Origin: Candidatus Sulfotelmatobacter sp.
GTDB taxonomy: Bacteria > Acidobacteriota > Terriglobia > Terriglobales > Acidobacteriaceae
Length of the DNA: 8,158 bases
Assembly (NCBI GenBank): GCA_030037575.1
Contig: JASHRB010000148.1
Span: 1-8,158, forward strand
Reading direction: 5' to 3'
Below are positions 1 through 5,989 of this stretch, piece after piece. The position numbers were made by a program, and so were the translations under genes. Each line of letters opens with the position of its first letter. Position 1 is the first letter of the stretch. The notes below the pieces were generated by a model, which had not been told where the DNA came from, searched no databases, and saw only the letters and a program-made list of their open reading frames with translations.

Positions 1-1387
1 GGCCCGCGCCGACGCCGAGGGTCTGGCCGTTGCGTGCGTAGACGATGGCGTTCGATTTGACGTGCTTGGCCACTCGCCAGGCAAAGAGCAGGCTGCGCAG
101 CTCCTCCGCCGTCGGCGGGCGCCAGGTAACCACTTTCAGCTCGGACTCGGTGACGCGTCCGGTGTCGGCGTCCTGTAGGAGCAATCCGCCGGAGACGTGC
201 TTGACCACGGGACGCAGCGGAGCCGGGCGGACTTCGACCAGGCGCAGGTTCTTCTTGCTGGCCAATTTGGCGGCGGCGGCCTCCTCGAAGCCGGGCGCGG
301 CGATGACTTCGAGAAAGAGCTTGTGCATCTGTTCAGCGGCTGCAGCGTCAATGGGGCGGTTGACACCGATTACCCCGCCGAATGCGGAAACTGGATCGCA
401 GGCCAGCGCATGCCTGTAAGCTTCGGCAAGGCTTTTGTCGGTTGCGGCGCCGCACGGATTCGTGTGCTTGATGATGGCGCAAAAAGCCTGGTCGAGGCCA
501 GGCTCATTGAATTCCTGCGCGAGGTCCCATGCGGCTTGCAGGTCGACGATGTTGTTGTAGGAAAGCTCTTTGCCCTGAAGCTGGCGCGCATTGGCCACGC
601 CGGCGCCAGAGCCGTCGGAGTACATTGCGGCGTTCTGGTGAGGGTTTTCGCCGTAGCGCAGGTCGAGAGCTTTGTGGAATTGCAGGCGCAGGGTCGGCGG
701 AAAAGCCGTCGAGCTTTGCTCCCCCGGGCGGCCGGGGGCGGCTATCTCCGCCTGGCTCGCAGCGAGCTCGAATTGGCGGATGTCGGGGATGGCCTCCAGG
801 CTTGAGGCGATGGCCGAATCGTAGGCAGCGGTGAGCGCGAACGCTTTTTGTGCCAACTTCCATTTCGTCTCCGTCGACAGAGTGCCTTGGGAGCGCGTGA
901 GCTCTTCGGCGATCGCGGCGTAGTCGGCCGGCGATGTCACCACGGCCACGTCGCGAAAATTTTTGGCTGCCGAGCGGATCATGGATGGGCCGCCAATGTC
1001 GATGTTCTCGATCAGCTCGCTGAAACTGACGCCGGGCTGGGCTGCGGTTTTTTCGAACGCGTAGAGATTGACGACCACCATGTCGGTCGGCGGAATGCCG
1101 TGTTCGGCCACCGCTGCCCGGTGGGCCGGATGGTCTCGGCGATAGAGGATGCCGCCGTGAACTTTGGGGTGCAGCGTCTTGACGCGGCCATCGAGTATTT
1201 CGGGGAAGCCGGTGAGTTCGGAGATGTCTAGAACGGCGATGCCCGAAGCGCGCAGCAGCCGCGCCGTGCCTCCGGTGGAAATAAGTTCGATTCCGAGCCC
1301 CGAGAGTTTGCGGGCAAATTCAGCGACGCCGGTTTTGTCCGTGACGCTCAGGATACATCGTCGGATTTTGGAATGGCTGGAAGACAT
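1..1387 (-). CDS. purH: Bifunctional AICAR transformylase / IMP cyclohydrolase (PurH), C-terminus beyond window
   Basis: PurH catalyses the last two steps of purine synthesis: formylation of AICAR with 10-formyl-tetrahydrofolate, then ring closure to IMP, in the cytosol. The reading frame is open from ATG at 1387 to the window edge (462 codons). Family members have about 510-530 residues, so some 50-70 are missing. The N-terminal MGS-like cyclohydrolase domain (about 1-150) shows ISTGGTARLL (36-45), TGFPEILDGRVKTLHPKVHG (59-78) and NIDIGGPSMIRSAAKN (128-143). The transformylase domain shows LRYGENPHQ (243-251), KELSYNNIVDLQAAW (273-287), the catalytic Lys-His pair in IKHTNPCG (K307, H308), DPVSAFGGVIGVNR (331-344) and KSNAIVYA (444-451). 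Between the domains, residues about 211-230 form a Gly/Pro-rich insertion that coincides with strong DNA palindromes. No clear Shine-Dalgarno precedes the start; the N-terminal length matches the family. Identity is secure. Confidence 0.97.
   Translation of the reverse strand, partial: MSSSHSKIRRCILSVTDKTGVAEFARKLSGLGIELISTGGTARLLRASGIAVLDISELTGFPEILDGRVKTLHPKVHGGILYRRDHPAHRAAVAEHGIPPTDMVVVNLYAFEKTAAQPGVSFSELIENIDIGGPSMIRSAAKNFRDVAVVTSPADYAAIAEELTRSQGTLSTETKWKLAQKAFALTAAYDSAIASSLEAIPDIRQFELAASQAEIAAPGRPGEQSSTAFPPTLRLQFHKALDLRYGENPHQNAAMYSDGSGAGVANARQLQGKELSYNNIVDLQAAWDLAQEFNEPGLDQAFCAIIKHTNPCGAATDKSLAEAYRHALACDPVSAFGGVIGVNRPIDAAAAEQMHKLFLEVIAAPGFEEAAAAKLASKKNLRLVEVRPAPLRPVVKHVSGGLLLQDADTGRVTESELKVVTWRPPTAEELRSLLFAWRVAKHVKSNAIVYARNGQTLGVGAG
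721..767. repeat. Palindrome-rich insertion inside purH (three adjacent inverted repeats)
   Basis: Three inverted repeats lie end to end. CCCCCGG (721-727) and CCGGGGG (732-738) form a 7-bp stem with a 4-base loop. GGCGG (737-741) and CCGCC (748-752) follow. GCTCGC (755-760) and GCGAGC (762-767) are separated by one base. In protein terms this is the linker between the cyclohydrolase and transformylase domains, roughly residues 207-222, which appears longer than in typical PurH. The frame is preserved. The density of palindromes suggests selection or origin at DNA level, such as a small REP-like element, but the same pattern could arise from high GC. No second identical copy is present in the window. 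Confidence 0.4.
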
Positions 1388-1428
1388 AATCGGTCCAAGT
1401 ATGGAGGATGAACCCGGCGCGACCGAAA

Positions 1429-1434
1429 ATTCTA
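1429..1434 (-). promoter_or_regulatory. Candidate -10 box of the purH promoter
   Basis: On the minus strand this reads TAGAAT, five of six matches to TATAAT, about 42 bases upstream of the purH start codon. At a 17-base spacing the -35 position reads ACGACC, which is not a sigma-70 -35 element. The direct repeats at 1452-1483 cover the -35 and upstream positions, as expected for an activator-dependent promoter. This is positional inference only. Confidence 0.35.
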
Positions 1435-1451
1435 GCAGCAATTCCGTGGTT

Positions 1452-1483
1452 GGTCGTTTGGCGGCGGTCGGTTTGGTCGGTTT
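1452..1483. repeat. Short direct repeats (GGTCGGTTT type) upstream of purH
   Basis: GGTCGGTTT occurs twice without a gap (1466-1474 and 1475-1483), and a shorter variant GGTCGTTT lies at 1452-1459. Read on the purH strand the unit is AAACCGACC. The array sits 65-96 bases upstream of the purH start, immediately behind the candidate -10 box, and also lies 118-150 bases upstream of the divergent PilZ-like gene. A tandem 9-bp unit in a promoter region can be a binding site for a regulator, but may also be simple sequence slippage. Confidence 0.45.
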
Positions 1484-1601
1484 AACAAGTCCCAGCTTGC
1501 GGGCGGCGGAAGCGTGCGGTTTATTCCCGCTCAGAAACGGCGTCTGCCCCTTAACTTAGGTAACGTTGACCGGCTCCCGTCCGTCTGCAAGGCTGCTGAT
1601 C

Positions 1602-2069
1602 ATGCGGCAAAAGTTGGAGAAGAACCGGAAGAACACCCGTCCGCCGCGAATTCGTGTCCCCAACAACGAGCAGGCGATCTTCACCGTTGACAATCAGAAA
1701 TTCATCGGGGTGATCAAGCGGCTGTCGCTTACCGGAGGTTCTGCCGTTTTTACCAGGAACCTCATCCCCCACGGAACGCTTGGCGAAATGGCTCTGAAAA
1801 CCGTGTTCGGAAAAGTGGAGGCGCAGATTCAGTTCCTGCACACCGGGGCGGATGGAATGCCGCTTACCCAGGCCTTCCGCTTTCTTGATATGGACGACAC
1901 CAGCCGCCGACGATTCACCGCCGCCGCCGAGCTGATGCAGCGCGAGGGATTCAGCGACGCCAAGGAAGAACGCGGGCCTCTGGACTTCGGTTTGAGCAAA
2001 TTGGGAGAGAGCATTCGTCGTCTTTCCGGGGCCGTCGGTCCCGGCCGAAGGGACGGCGCGAAACGCTAA
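1602..2069 (+). CDS. Small PilZ-like domain protein with degenerate c-di-GMP motifs
   Basis: This gene encodes 155 residues, basic at the N-terminus and with no signal peptide or membrane segment. The layout resembles a PilZ domain. An arginine-rich start, RPPRIRVP (13-20), stands where RRxxxR would be. A beta-strand region leads to KRLSLTGGSAV (39-49) at the place of (D/N)xSxxG, and FRFLDMDDTSRRRF (92-105) matches the closing strand and helix of PilZ proteins. The second Arg of RRxxxR is Pro and the Asp/Asn of the second motif is Arg, so c-di-GMP binding is doubtful and the family call is tentative. ATG at 1602 is preferred because AAGG at 1589-1592 lies 9 bases upstream; an in-frame TTG at 1566 would add 12 residues. 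The gene diverges from purH and converges on the next gene. Confidence 0.72.
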   Translation: MRQKLEKNRKNTRPPRIRVPNNEQAIFTVDNQKFIGVIKRLSLTGGSAVFTRNLIPHGTLGEMALKTVFGKVEAQIQFLHTGADGMPLTQAFRFLDMDDTSRRRFTAAAELMQREGFSDAKEERGPLDFGLSKLGESIRRLSGAVGPGRRDGAKR

Positions 2070-2176
2070 AGGGTTCGCCTTTGGCTTGCTCAGGCGGTCG
2101 GTGACGAACCGAGTCGGGCGATCATGCCAATGGTGGTCCGAGCCGGGATCGCGGACGAGCAACCACAACCTCCGGC

Positions 2177-2803
2177 TTACGTCTTTGCCTTGGCCTTCAG
2201 CTTCACCTGTCCGGCGGTGAGTTCAACCGAGAATTCAACATCCTGGCAGCCGTATTGTTTACGAATCTCGGCGGTCTTCTTGTGCACGAAAGAGGAGAAC
2301 GAATCGAGGCTGCCGGAGACATTTTCTCCGGTTTTTTTCTTGGCCGCGACCAGCGTGTTGTAGAGCCGCTCGACCTGCTCGCGATTGTCCTCAGGCCCGT
2401 TTGAGCCGGCCTGCAGGGTGATGGCTTGCGAGGCCGCCGCGCCGGCTGCCGCGGATTTGCTCACGCCGTAAACCTGGTGCTGCGGCTTGTGCTCTTCTTC
2501 CGCACGGACTCCCTGAATCGAGAGAATCGCATCCTGCGGGCGGCGGTAGCCTTCTTCGCGGATGCGCGACTTCTTGCGCCACAGATCGCTGTAAATGGCG
2601 TAGCGCTGGGCCATTTCGTTATAGCGGTAGCGCTGGGAGAAGGTCATGCGGCCGCCGTCGGAAAACTTACGCAGCATGGAGAGCACCTTCCACTCGACCT
2701 CGGTGGGCGGGCGCTTGGTCGGATTGCTGAAGTAGATTTCGTATTCGATCTTCAGCCGGCGCAGCTGATTATCGAGTAGGGTTAATTCTTCGTCGGTGGT
2801 CAC
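2177..2803 (-). CDS. Uncharacterised protein with MXAN_5187-like C-terminal domain
   Basis: This gene encodes 208 mostly charged residues with no signal peptide or membrane segment. The N-terminal part (1-80) is helical, with the dense motif SMLRKFSDGGRMTFSQRYRY (42-61). The middle (about 108-140) is an Ala/Ser/Gly-rich linker. The C-terminal part (141-208) has the pattern EQVERLYNTLVAAKKKTGE, then a helix, then QYGCQDVEFSV and a lysine-rich KLKAKAKT end. That pattern matches my recollection of the domain named after Myxococcus MXAN_5187; this is from memory and the function is unknown. GTG at 2803 is chosen because GGGAG lies 8 bases upstream. An in-frame GTG at 2866 would add 21 residues (Gly/Ala/His-rich) without such a site. 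The gene lies 230 bases downstream of the XRE regulator on the same strand and converges with the PilZ-like gene. Confidence 0.82.
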   Translation of the reverse strand: MTTDEELTLLDNQLRRLKIEYEIYFSNPTKRPPTEVEWKVLSMLRKFSDGGRMTFSQRYRYNEMAQRYAIYSDLWRKKSRIREEGYRRPQDAILSIQGVRAEEEHKPQHQVYGVSKSAAAGAAASQAITLQAGSNGPEDNREQVERLYNTLVAAKKKTGENVSGSLDSFSSFVHKKTAEIRKQYGCQDVEFSVELTAGQVKLKAKAKT

Positions 2804-2888
2804 GCATAGAACTCCCACTCCAGTGTAGTGAGAAGCCCCGGCGTGGGCGAGGTGCCCGGCGGTCACCGAGGTTATGGTACGAAAGTAA

Positions 2889-2994
2889 GGGAGAAAGAGC
2901 GATCAGCCCTCGGCCTGGGCCGTGAGCGATCGGCACAGACCGAGCCCCTTACCCGGGCCAGGCGGAAAGCCTGACTGCTCTGCCGAGAGAACCC
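2889..2994. other. Structured intergenic region, candidate non-coding RNA or leader
   Basis: The gap between the XRE gene and the next minus-strand gene has unusual pairing potential. GAGCGATCAG (2897-2906) can pair with CTGACTGCTC (2971-2980) at nine of ten positions, counting one wobble. Inside it GCCTGG (2913-2918) pairs with CCAGGC (2958-2963), and TCGG (2930-2933) with CCGA (2940-2943) around a 6-base loop. Outside, GGG (2889-2891) can meet CCC (2992-2994). A competing hairpin, CAGGC-GGAAA-GCCTG (2959-2973), uses bases of both main stems and would exclude them. GAGCGATC is also a direct repeat (2897-2904 and 2924-2931). The strand is undecided: on minus it would be the leader of the 208-residue protein's gene. 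I do not recognise it as tRNA, SRP RNA, RNase P or a known riboswitch. Confidence 0.3.
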
Positions 2995-3033
2995 CGGGGC
3001 AATGCTTCACGCGCCCAGCGCCTGGCTCGCCGT

Positions 3034-3393
3034 TTATTTTGAATTCGCCGCCATCTTTTTGACCATGGCGAGAACCAGCTTACGGTCGCTGTCATTCAGA
3101 TTGGCAGCGTAGCGGCGGACCTGGCTGAGGAAGCGAACTTCGTCATCGGAGAGCTGCGGCAAACCCTTGGCGCCGTTGTTGTGTCCGGATTCGGAGAAGA
3201 ACTGCGACAGCGCAATCTCCATGGCGCCGGCAATTTTCGAAAGCGTATCCAGCGAAGGAATCGTGTGGCCGTTTTCTACCCGCGAAAGGTAGCAGCGAAG
3301 CAGGCCGGTGCGCTTCTCGATATCGCCCTGGGACATCCCTTTTTGCAGCCGGTAGTTTCGGATGGTTTCGCCGATGTTGATCGTGGGGAGCAT
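3034..3393 (-). CDS. XRE-family helix-turn-helix transcriptional regulator
   Basis: This is a small cytoplasmic DNA-binding protein of 119 residues. Residues 7-67 form a Cro/C1-type helix-turn-helix domain: IGETIRNYRLQKGMSQGDIE is helices 1-2, RTGLLRCYLSRVENGHTIPS (28-47) carries the recognition helix, and LDTLSKIAGAMEIALSQFF (48-66) closes the fold. The tail (about 80-115, LSDDEVRFLSQVRRYAANLN and a basic amphipathic helix) probably mediates dimerisation or partner contact; no sensor or metal site is visible. This looks like a regulator type recurrent in Acidobacteriota. ATG at 3393 has no obvious Shine-Dalgarno. The gene stands alone, 191 bases downstream of the hydrolase gene and 230 bases upstream of the next gene on the same strand, so its target cannot be deduced. 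The 191-base gap probably holds its own promoter. Confidence 0.9.
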   Translation of the reverse strand: MLPTINIGETIRNYRLQKGMSQGDIEKRTGLLRCYLSRVENGHTIPSLDTLSKIAGAMEIALSQFFSESGHNNGAKGLPQLSDDEVRFLSQVRRYAANLNDSDRKLVLAMVKKMAANSK

Positions 3394-3584
3394 TGCAGAT
3401 GCGACATAGTAACCAGATCGGGATTTTCTGGCAAGTGGAATTTCGTGCTACATCAAAACTGGTGCAATTTCAAGAAGCGCCGGGAAATACTTAGACACTG
3501 TATAAGATTGCGCCGAGTCAATTGTTTGATGATATTCCGCTGGGGTTCAGCCCTCGGTTTGATCAAGCAGCGAGCCCGGGCCAG

Positions 3585-4337
3585 TCACTTCTTCAGATTA
3601 TCGGCCAGGAAAGCCAGGGTGCGCTGCCACGCATCGGCGGCGTCCTCGGCGCGATACCCGGTTCGGTTATTGGGGTTTTCGAAGGCATGGCCGGCGTCGT
3701 CATAAATTTTGACCTCAATGACTTTGCCCAGCCGCTTCATCAGCGACTCGAATTTGTGAACGTCATCGGGCGTGATGCCTTTGTCCTGGCCGCCGAAAAG
3801 GCCCAGGATGGGAGCGTTGATTTTCTCGAGCGCTTCGGGGTCGGTGGCAAGATGACCGTAGTTGATGACATCGGCGGCGAGCGTGGGTTCTTCGAGCGCA
3901 ACCTCGAGTGAGTAGCCGCCACCCATGCACCAACCGATGGCGGCGATGCGGTTCTTCTTCACCTTCGGTTGCGAGGCGAGAAAGCCAAACGCCGCCCGGA
4001 GGTCGCGCTTGGCGCGGTCTTCGGGAACGCCGCGCATGATTTCGTGAGCCTCTTCGGGCGTGGTGCCAACTTTGCCGCGGTACAAATCGATGGCCAGAGC
4101 TGCGTAGCCTTGATCGGCCAGTTTCGCGGCTTGCTCTTTCACCCAGTCGTTTAATCCCCAATACTCATGAATTACGATGATGCCGGGAAACGGACCTTTG
4201 CCCGCCGGTGTGTAAAGAATGCCCTGCACGGCTTCGTCGCCGCTTCTGTAGGAGACGGATTTGCCGTCGGCGGCGAATGCGCAGGTTACAAGCAGCAGGA
4301 CAAACAACAGCGATGAAAGCGGCTTCGTCATTTTCAT
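3585..4337 (-). CDS. Exported dienelactone hydrolase family protein
   Basis: This is an alpha/beta hydrolase of 250 residues. The first 22 residues are a signal peptide: MKMTKP, a hydrophobic core LLFVLLLVTCAF, then Ala-Ala at the likely cleavage site, so it should act in the periplasm. The dienelactone-hydrolase triad is complete: Cys137 in GWCMGG, Asp185 in FGGQDKGI and His217 in DAGHAFEN. Glu58 in HEYWGLN corresponds to the conserved glutamate near the active site. Family members hydrolyse cyclic esters such as dienelactone or related ester substrates; the substrate here is unknown, and nothing nearby suggests aromatic catabolism. ATG at 4337 has GGAG 9 bases upstream, which decides this start over the ATG two codons later. 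It is the last gene of the fabG operon, 31 bases after the small membrane protein gene. Confidence 0.93.
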   Translation of the reverse strand: MKMTKPLSSLLFVLLLVTCAFAADGKSVSYRSGDEAVQGILYTPAGKGPFPGIIVIHEYWGLNDWVKEQAAKLADQGYAALAIDLYRGKVGTTPEEAHEIMRGVPEDRAKRDLRAAFGFLASQPKVKKNRIAAIGWCMGGGYSLEVALEEPTLAADVINYGHLATDPEALEKINAPILGLFGGQDKGITPDDVHKFESLMKRLGKVIEVKIYDDAGHAFENPNNRTGYRAEDAADAWQRTLAFLADNLKK

Positions 4338-4368
4338 GCGGAATTACTCCTGTGCCACCGGTTGCGCG

Positions 4369-4560
4369 CTATTTCGTTTTGTTGTCGGAGACCAGCAGGT
4401 GTAGGCACAAAAATATCAGCAAGATCGCAAACAGCACGGCGAGAAGCCCTCCCACACCAAAACCGCGGCGCGAAGCGAAGAACCAACGGCCCCGGTGGGC
4501 GACGAAGGTTAGCCCAACAGCGGGATGAAAGCGCGCGCTTAAGCTGTGTGCGACCGTCAT
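4369..4560 (-). CDS. Small single-pass membrane protein, translationally coupled to the GNAT gene
   Basis: This gene encodes 63 residues and matches no family I recognise. Residues 1-34 are polar and basic (AHRGRWFFASRRGFGVGG). Residues about 37-57, GGLLAVLFAILLIFLCLHLLV, form one strong transmembrane helix, and SDNKTK is the tail. The positive-inside rule predicts a cytoplasmic N-terminus and an outward C-terminus. The ATG overlaps the stop of the upstream GNAT gene as ATGA, the classic arrangement for coupled translation, and supports a real gene. A longer form from an upstream in-frame start (4605) would run far into the GNAT gene and is unlikely. The next gene starts 31 bases downstream. 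Function is unknown. Confidence 0.68.
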   Translation of the reverse strand: MTVAHSLSARFHPAVGLTFVAHRGRWFFASRRGFGVGGLLAVLFAILLIFLCLHLLVSDNKTK

Positions 4561-5093
4561 AGTTGAAGCTCCCAATACATGGCGCCGGCAACGGGATTGG
4601 TGCAATACGGCTCGATGTCTTTGAATCCCAGCTTGCGATACATGGCGACAGCATCTTTCATCACCGGCTCGACGGTGTCAAGACGCATGCGCTGGTAGCC
4701 AATTTCACGGGCTTCGGCGATGATTCGCTGGCCCCGCATTCGACCCAGCCTCGGGCCGCGAAATCGCGGACGAAGATACAGGCGCTTCATCTCGCAAATG
4801 CGGCTGGCCTGTGGCCGAAGGGCGACGCGACCGGCCAGTGGGCCGTCGAATTCCGCCAGCAGCAACCGGCCCGGCGGCGGAGCATAGTCGCCGGGAAGCC
4901 CGGCAAGTTCTTTATCAAGACTCTGGAAACCCAGGCTGAAGCCCAGGGATTGCGCGTATTCGAGGAAGAGTTCGCGGACCTGGGCGATGGCGGCCGGCGA
5001 CGCGGCCTGAAAAATCAAAAAACCGATTACCGCCGGAAGCACAGAGGCCGCGGAGTTCCCTGGCTGGATTCTCTTTGCAGCGTCCATGTTCAT
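4557..5093 (-). CDS. GNAT family N-acetyltransferase
   Basis: This is an acetyl-CoA-dependent acetyltransferase of 178 residues. The GNAT domain begins near residue 27 (FQAASPAAIAQVRELFLEYA). It has the typical SLGFSLGFQSLDKELAGLPG segment (49-68), the central strand with CEMKRLYLRP (100-109), and the acetyl-CoA pyrophosphate loop in RPRFRGPRLGRMRGQRI. It then has REIGYQRMRLDTVEPVMKDA (129-148) and YRKLGFKDIEPYCTNP (152-167). The loop is slightly atypical: the usual Gly-x-Gly/Ala reads P-R-L-G. About 25 residues precede the domain. ATG at 5093 is chosen; an in-frame GTG at 5114 would add 7 residues and neither has a strong Shine-Dalgarno. The substrate cannot be told; this subfamily is close to amino-acid or small-molecule acetyltransferases. 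It starts 32 bases after fabG, and its stop overlaps the next start by 4 bases. Confidence 0.92.
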   Translation of the reverse strand: MNMDAAKRIQPGNSAASVLPAVIGFLIFQAASPAAIAQVRELFLEYAQSLGFSLGFQSLDKELAGLPGDYAPPPGRLLLAEFDGPLAGRVALRPQASRICEMKRLYLRPRFRGPRLGRMRGQRIIAEAREIGYQRMRLDTVEPVMKDAVAMYRKLGFKDIEPYCTNPVAGAMYWELQL

Positions 5094-5125
5094 TTGTCTC
5101 TGCCCGCTCGGCACTCGCCGCCGCT

Positions 5126-5869
5126 CTAACCCATCAGCATGCCGCCGTTTACCTTCAGCACGTGGCCGGTGATATAGGAGGCTTCTTCAGACGCCAAAAA
5201 TCCGACCGCATGGGCGACGTCATGGACACTTCCCGCGCGGCCGAGCGGAATCTGCTGGACGGCGTTTTCTTTGAACTCAGCGCCCAGCGCCGCGGTCATG
5301 GAGGTTTCGATGAAGCCGGGCGCCACCGCGTTGCAGGTTATGTTGCGCGAGCCCAGTTCGCGGGCGATGGCCATGGTCAACCCGATCAGCCCGGCTTTGG
5401 AGGCGGAATAGTTTGCCTGGCCCGCCTGACCCGTCTGCCCGAAGACGCTGGTGATGTTGATGATGCGTCCCCAGCGCTGCTTGAGCATGCAGCTGGCCAC
5501 CTGCTGAATGGAAACGTAGGCGGAAGTAAGATTGGTTTGTAATACCGCGTCCCAGTCGGAGCGTTTCATGCGCAGGACGAGTTGGTCGCGCGTGATGCCC
5601 GCGTTATTGACCAGGATGTCGATTTTGCCGAATTGTGCGATGGCGGCTTTGATGGCCGATTTGATCTGCTCTTCGTCGGTGACATCGAGGGGGAAGGCGG
5701 CTGCTTTGCCGCCAGAACAGGTGATCTCGCTCGCTAGCGCGTTCAGCTTTTCCTGACTGCGCGCGGCGACGGCGAGGGATGCGCCTGCGGCCGCGAGTTT
5801 GAGCGCGCAGGCGCGGCCGATGCCTTGCGAAGCGCCGGTGACGAATGCGACGCGTCCTGAAAGGGACAT
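5126..5869 (-). CDS. fabG: 3-oxoacyl-[acyl-carrier-protein] reductase (FabG)
   Basis: FabG is a cytosolic NADPH-dependent short-chain dehydrogenase that reduces 3-oxoacyl-ACP in fatty-acid elongation. The 247 residues match the usual length of 244-250. The cofactor motif TGASQGIG is at 11-18, the Asp of LDVTD at 62, NNAG at 88-91, Asn113 in QTNL, catalytic Ser141 in NITSVFG, Tyr154 and Lys158 in YSASK, and the PG motif in NAVAPGFIET (180-189). The C-terminus ITGHVLKVNGGMLMG is typical of FabG rather than of other SDR enzymes. ATG at 5869 is chosen because GGAGAG lies 6-10 bases upstream; an in-frame TTG at 5914 lies in the -10 region and is rejected. It is the first gene of a four-gene operon, away from the usual fabD-fabG-acpP cluster, so it may be a paralogue. 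Confidence 0.94.
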   Translation of the reverse strand: MSLSGRVAFVTGASQGIGRACALKLAAAGASLAVAARSQEKLNALASEITCSGGKAAAFPLDVTDEEQIKSAIKAAIAQFGKIDILVNNAGITRDQLVLRMKRSDWDAVLQTNLTSAYVSIQQVASCMLKQRWGRIINITSVFGQTGQAGQANYSASKAGLIGLTMAIARELGSRNITCNAVAPGFIETSMTAALGAEFKENAVQQIPLGRAGSVHDVAHAVGFLASEEASYITGHVLKVNGGMLMG

Positions 5870-5915
5870 AGAGCTCTCCGCGGGTGGGCTGCAACCTATG
5901 AATTTTGAAGGCAAG

Positions 5916-5945
5916 ATTATACGCGGTGAGGTATCGTTTCTCTAA
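5916..5945 (-). promoter_or_regulatory. Sigma-70 type promoter of the fabG operon
   Basis: On the minus strand a perfect TATAAT lies at 5921-5916, about 47 bases upstream of the fabG start. TTAGAG at 5945-5940 is a weak -35 element at 18-base spacing. The -35 is overlapped by the inverted repeat at 5933-5949. No promoter of comparable quality is visible upstream of the GNAT, membrane-protein or hydrolase genes, so this one probably drives all four. Confidence 0.6.
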
Positions 5946-5949
5946 CGAT
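5933..5949. promoter_or_regulatory. Perfect 6-bp inverted repeat overlapping the fabG -35 (candidate operator)
   Basis: ATCGTT-TCTCT-AACGAT is a perfect dyad with 6-bp arms and a 5-base spacer. It covers the -35 region of the fabG promoter and lies 41 bases upstream of the divergent ThyX-like gene. A dimeric repressor bound here would block fabG transcription and could affect both directions. I do not recognise the arm sequence as the site of a known regulator. Confidence 0.4.
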
Positions 5950-5989
5950 TGCGCGATGTCGGTTTGCCGATTACCATGCCAACACTCCC

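Noticed and set aside
197..805. A 202-codon open frame on the plus strand
   Set aside because: It is antisense to purH, whose motifs and continuous 462-codon frame account for this DNA.
1551..2168. A 205-codon open frame on the minus strand
   Set aside because: It lies antisense over the PilZ-like gene, has no family resemblance, a biased Arg/His/Pro-rich composition and no ribosome site; the plus-strand frame has coherent protein features.
2070..2176. Possible bidirectional terminator between the convergent PilZ-like gene and its neighbour
   Set aside because: Short dyads exist (TCGGT-GACGA-ACCGA; GGTTCG with CGAACC across 28 bases), but there is no strong GC stem with a T-run on either strand.
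2804..2866. N-terminal extension of the 208-residue protein from an upstream GTG
   Set aside because: The extension is Gly/Ala/His-rich and has no ribosome site, while the GTG at 2803 has GGGAG at 8 bases.
2880..3000. 6S RNA, SRP RNA, RNase P RNA or known riboswitch identity for the structured region
   Set aside because: No conserved sequence hallmark of these families was recognised by eye, so it is kept only as an unclassified structured region.
3490..3521. Promoter and operator of the XRE gene (TTGACT and TATACA on the minus strand; CTTA-N9-TAAG dyad)
   Set aside because: The two promoter-like hexamers are only 11 bases apart, too close for sigma-70, and the dyad is imperfect; not strong enough to annotate.
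3181..3705. A 174-codon open frame on the plus strand
   Set aside because: It runs antisense across the XRE gene start, the intergenic gap and the end of the hydrolase gene, with no recognisable domain.
5870..5914. TTG start for fabG 15 codons upstream
   Set aside because: It lies directly at the TATAAT box; ATG at 5869 has a good Shine-Dalgarno and gives the standard FabG N-terminus.
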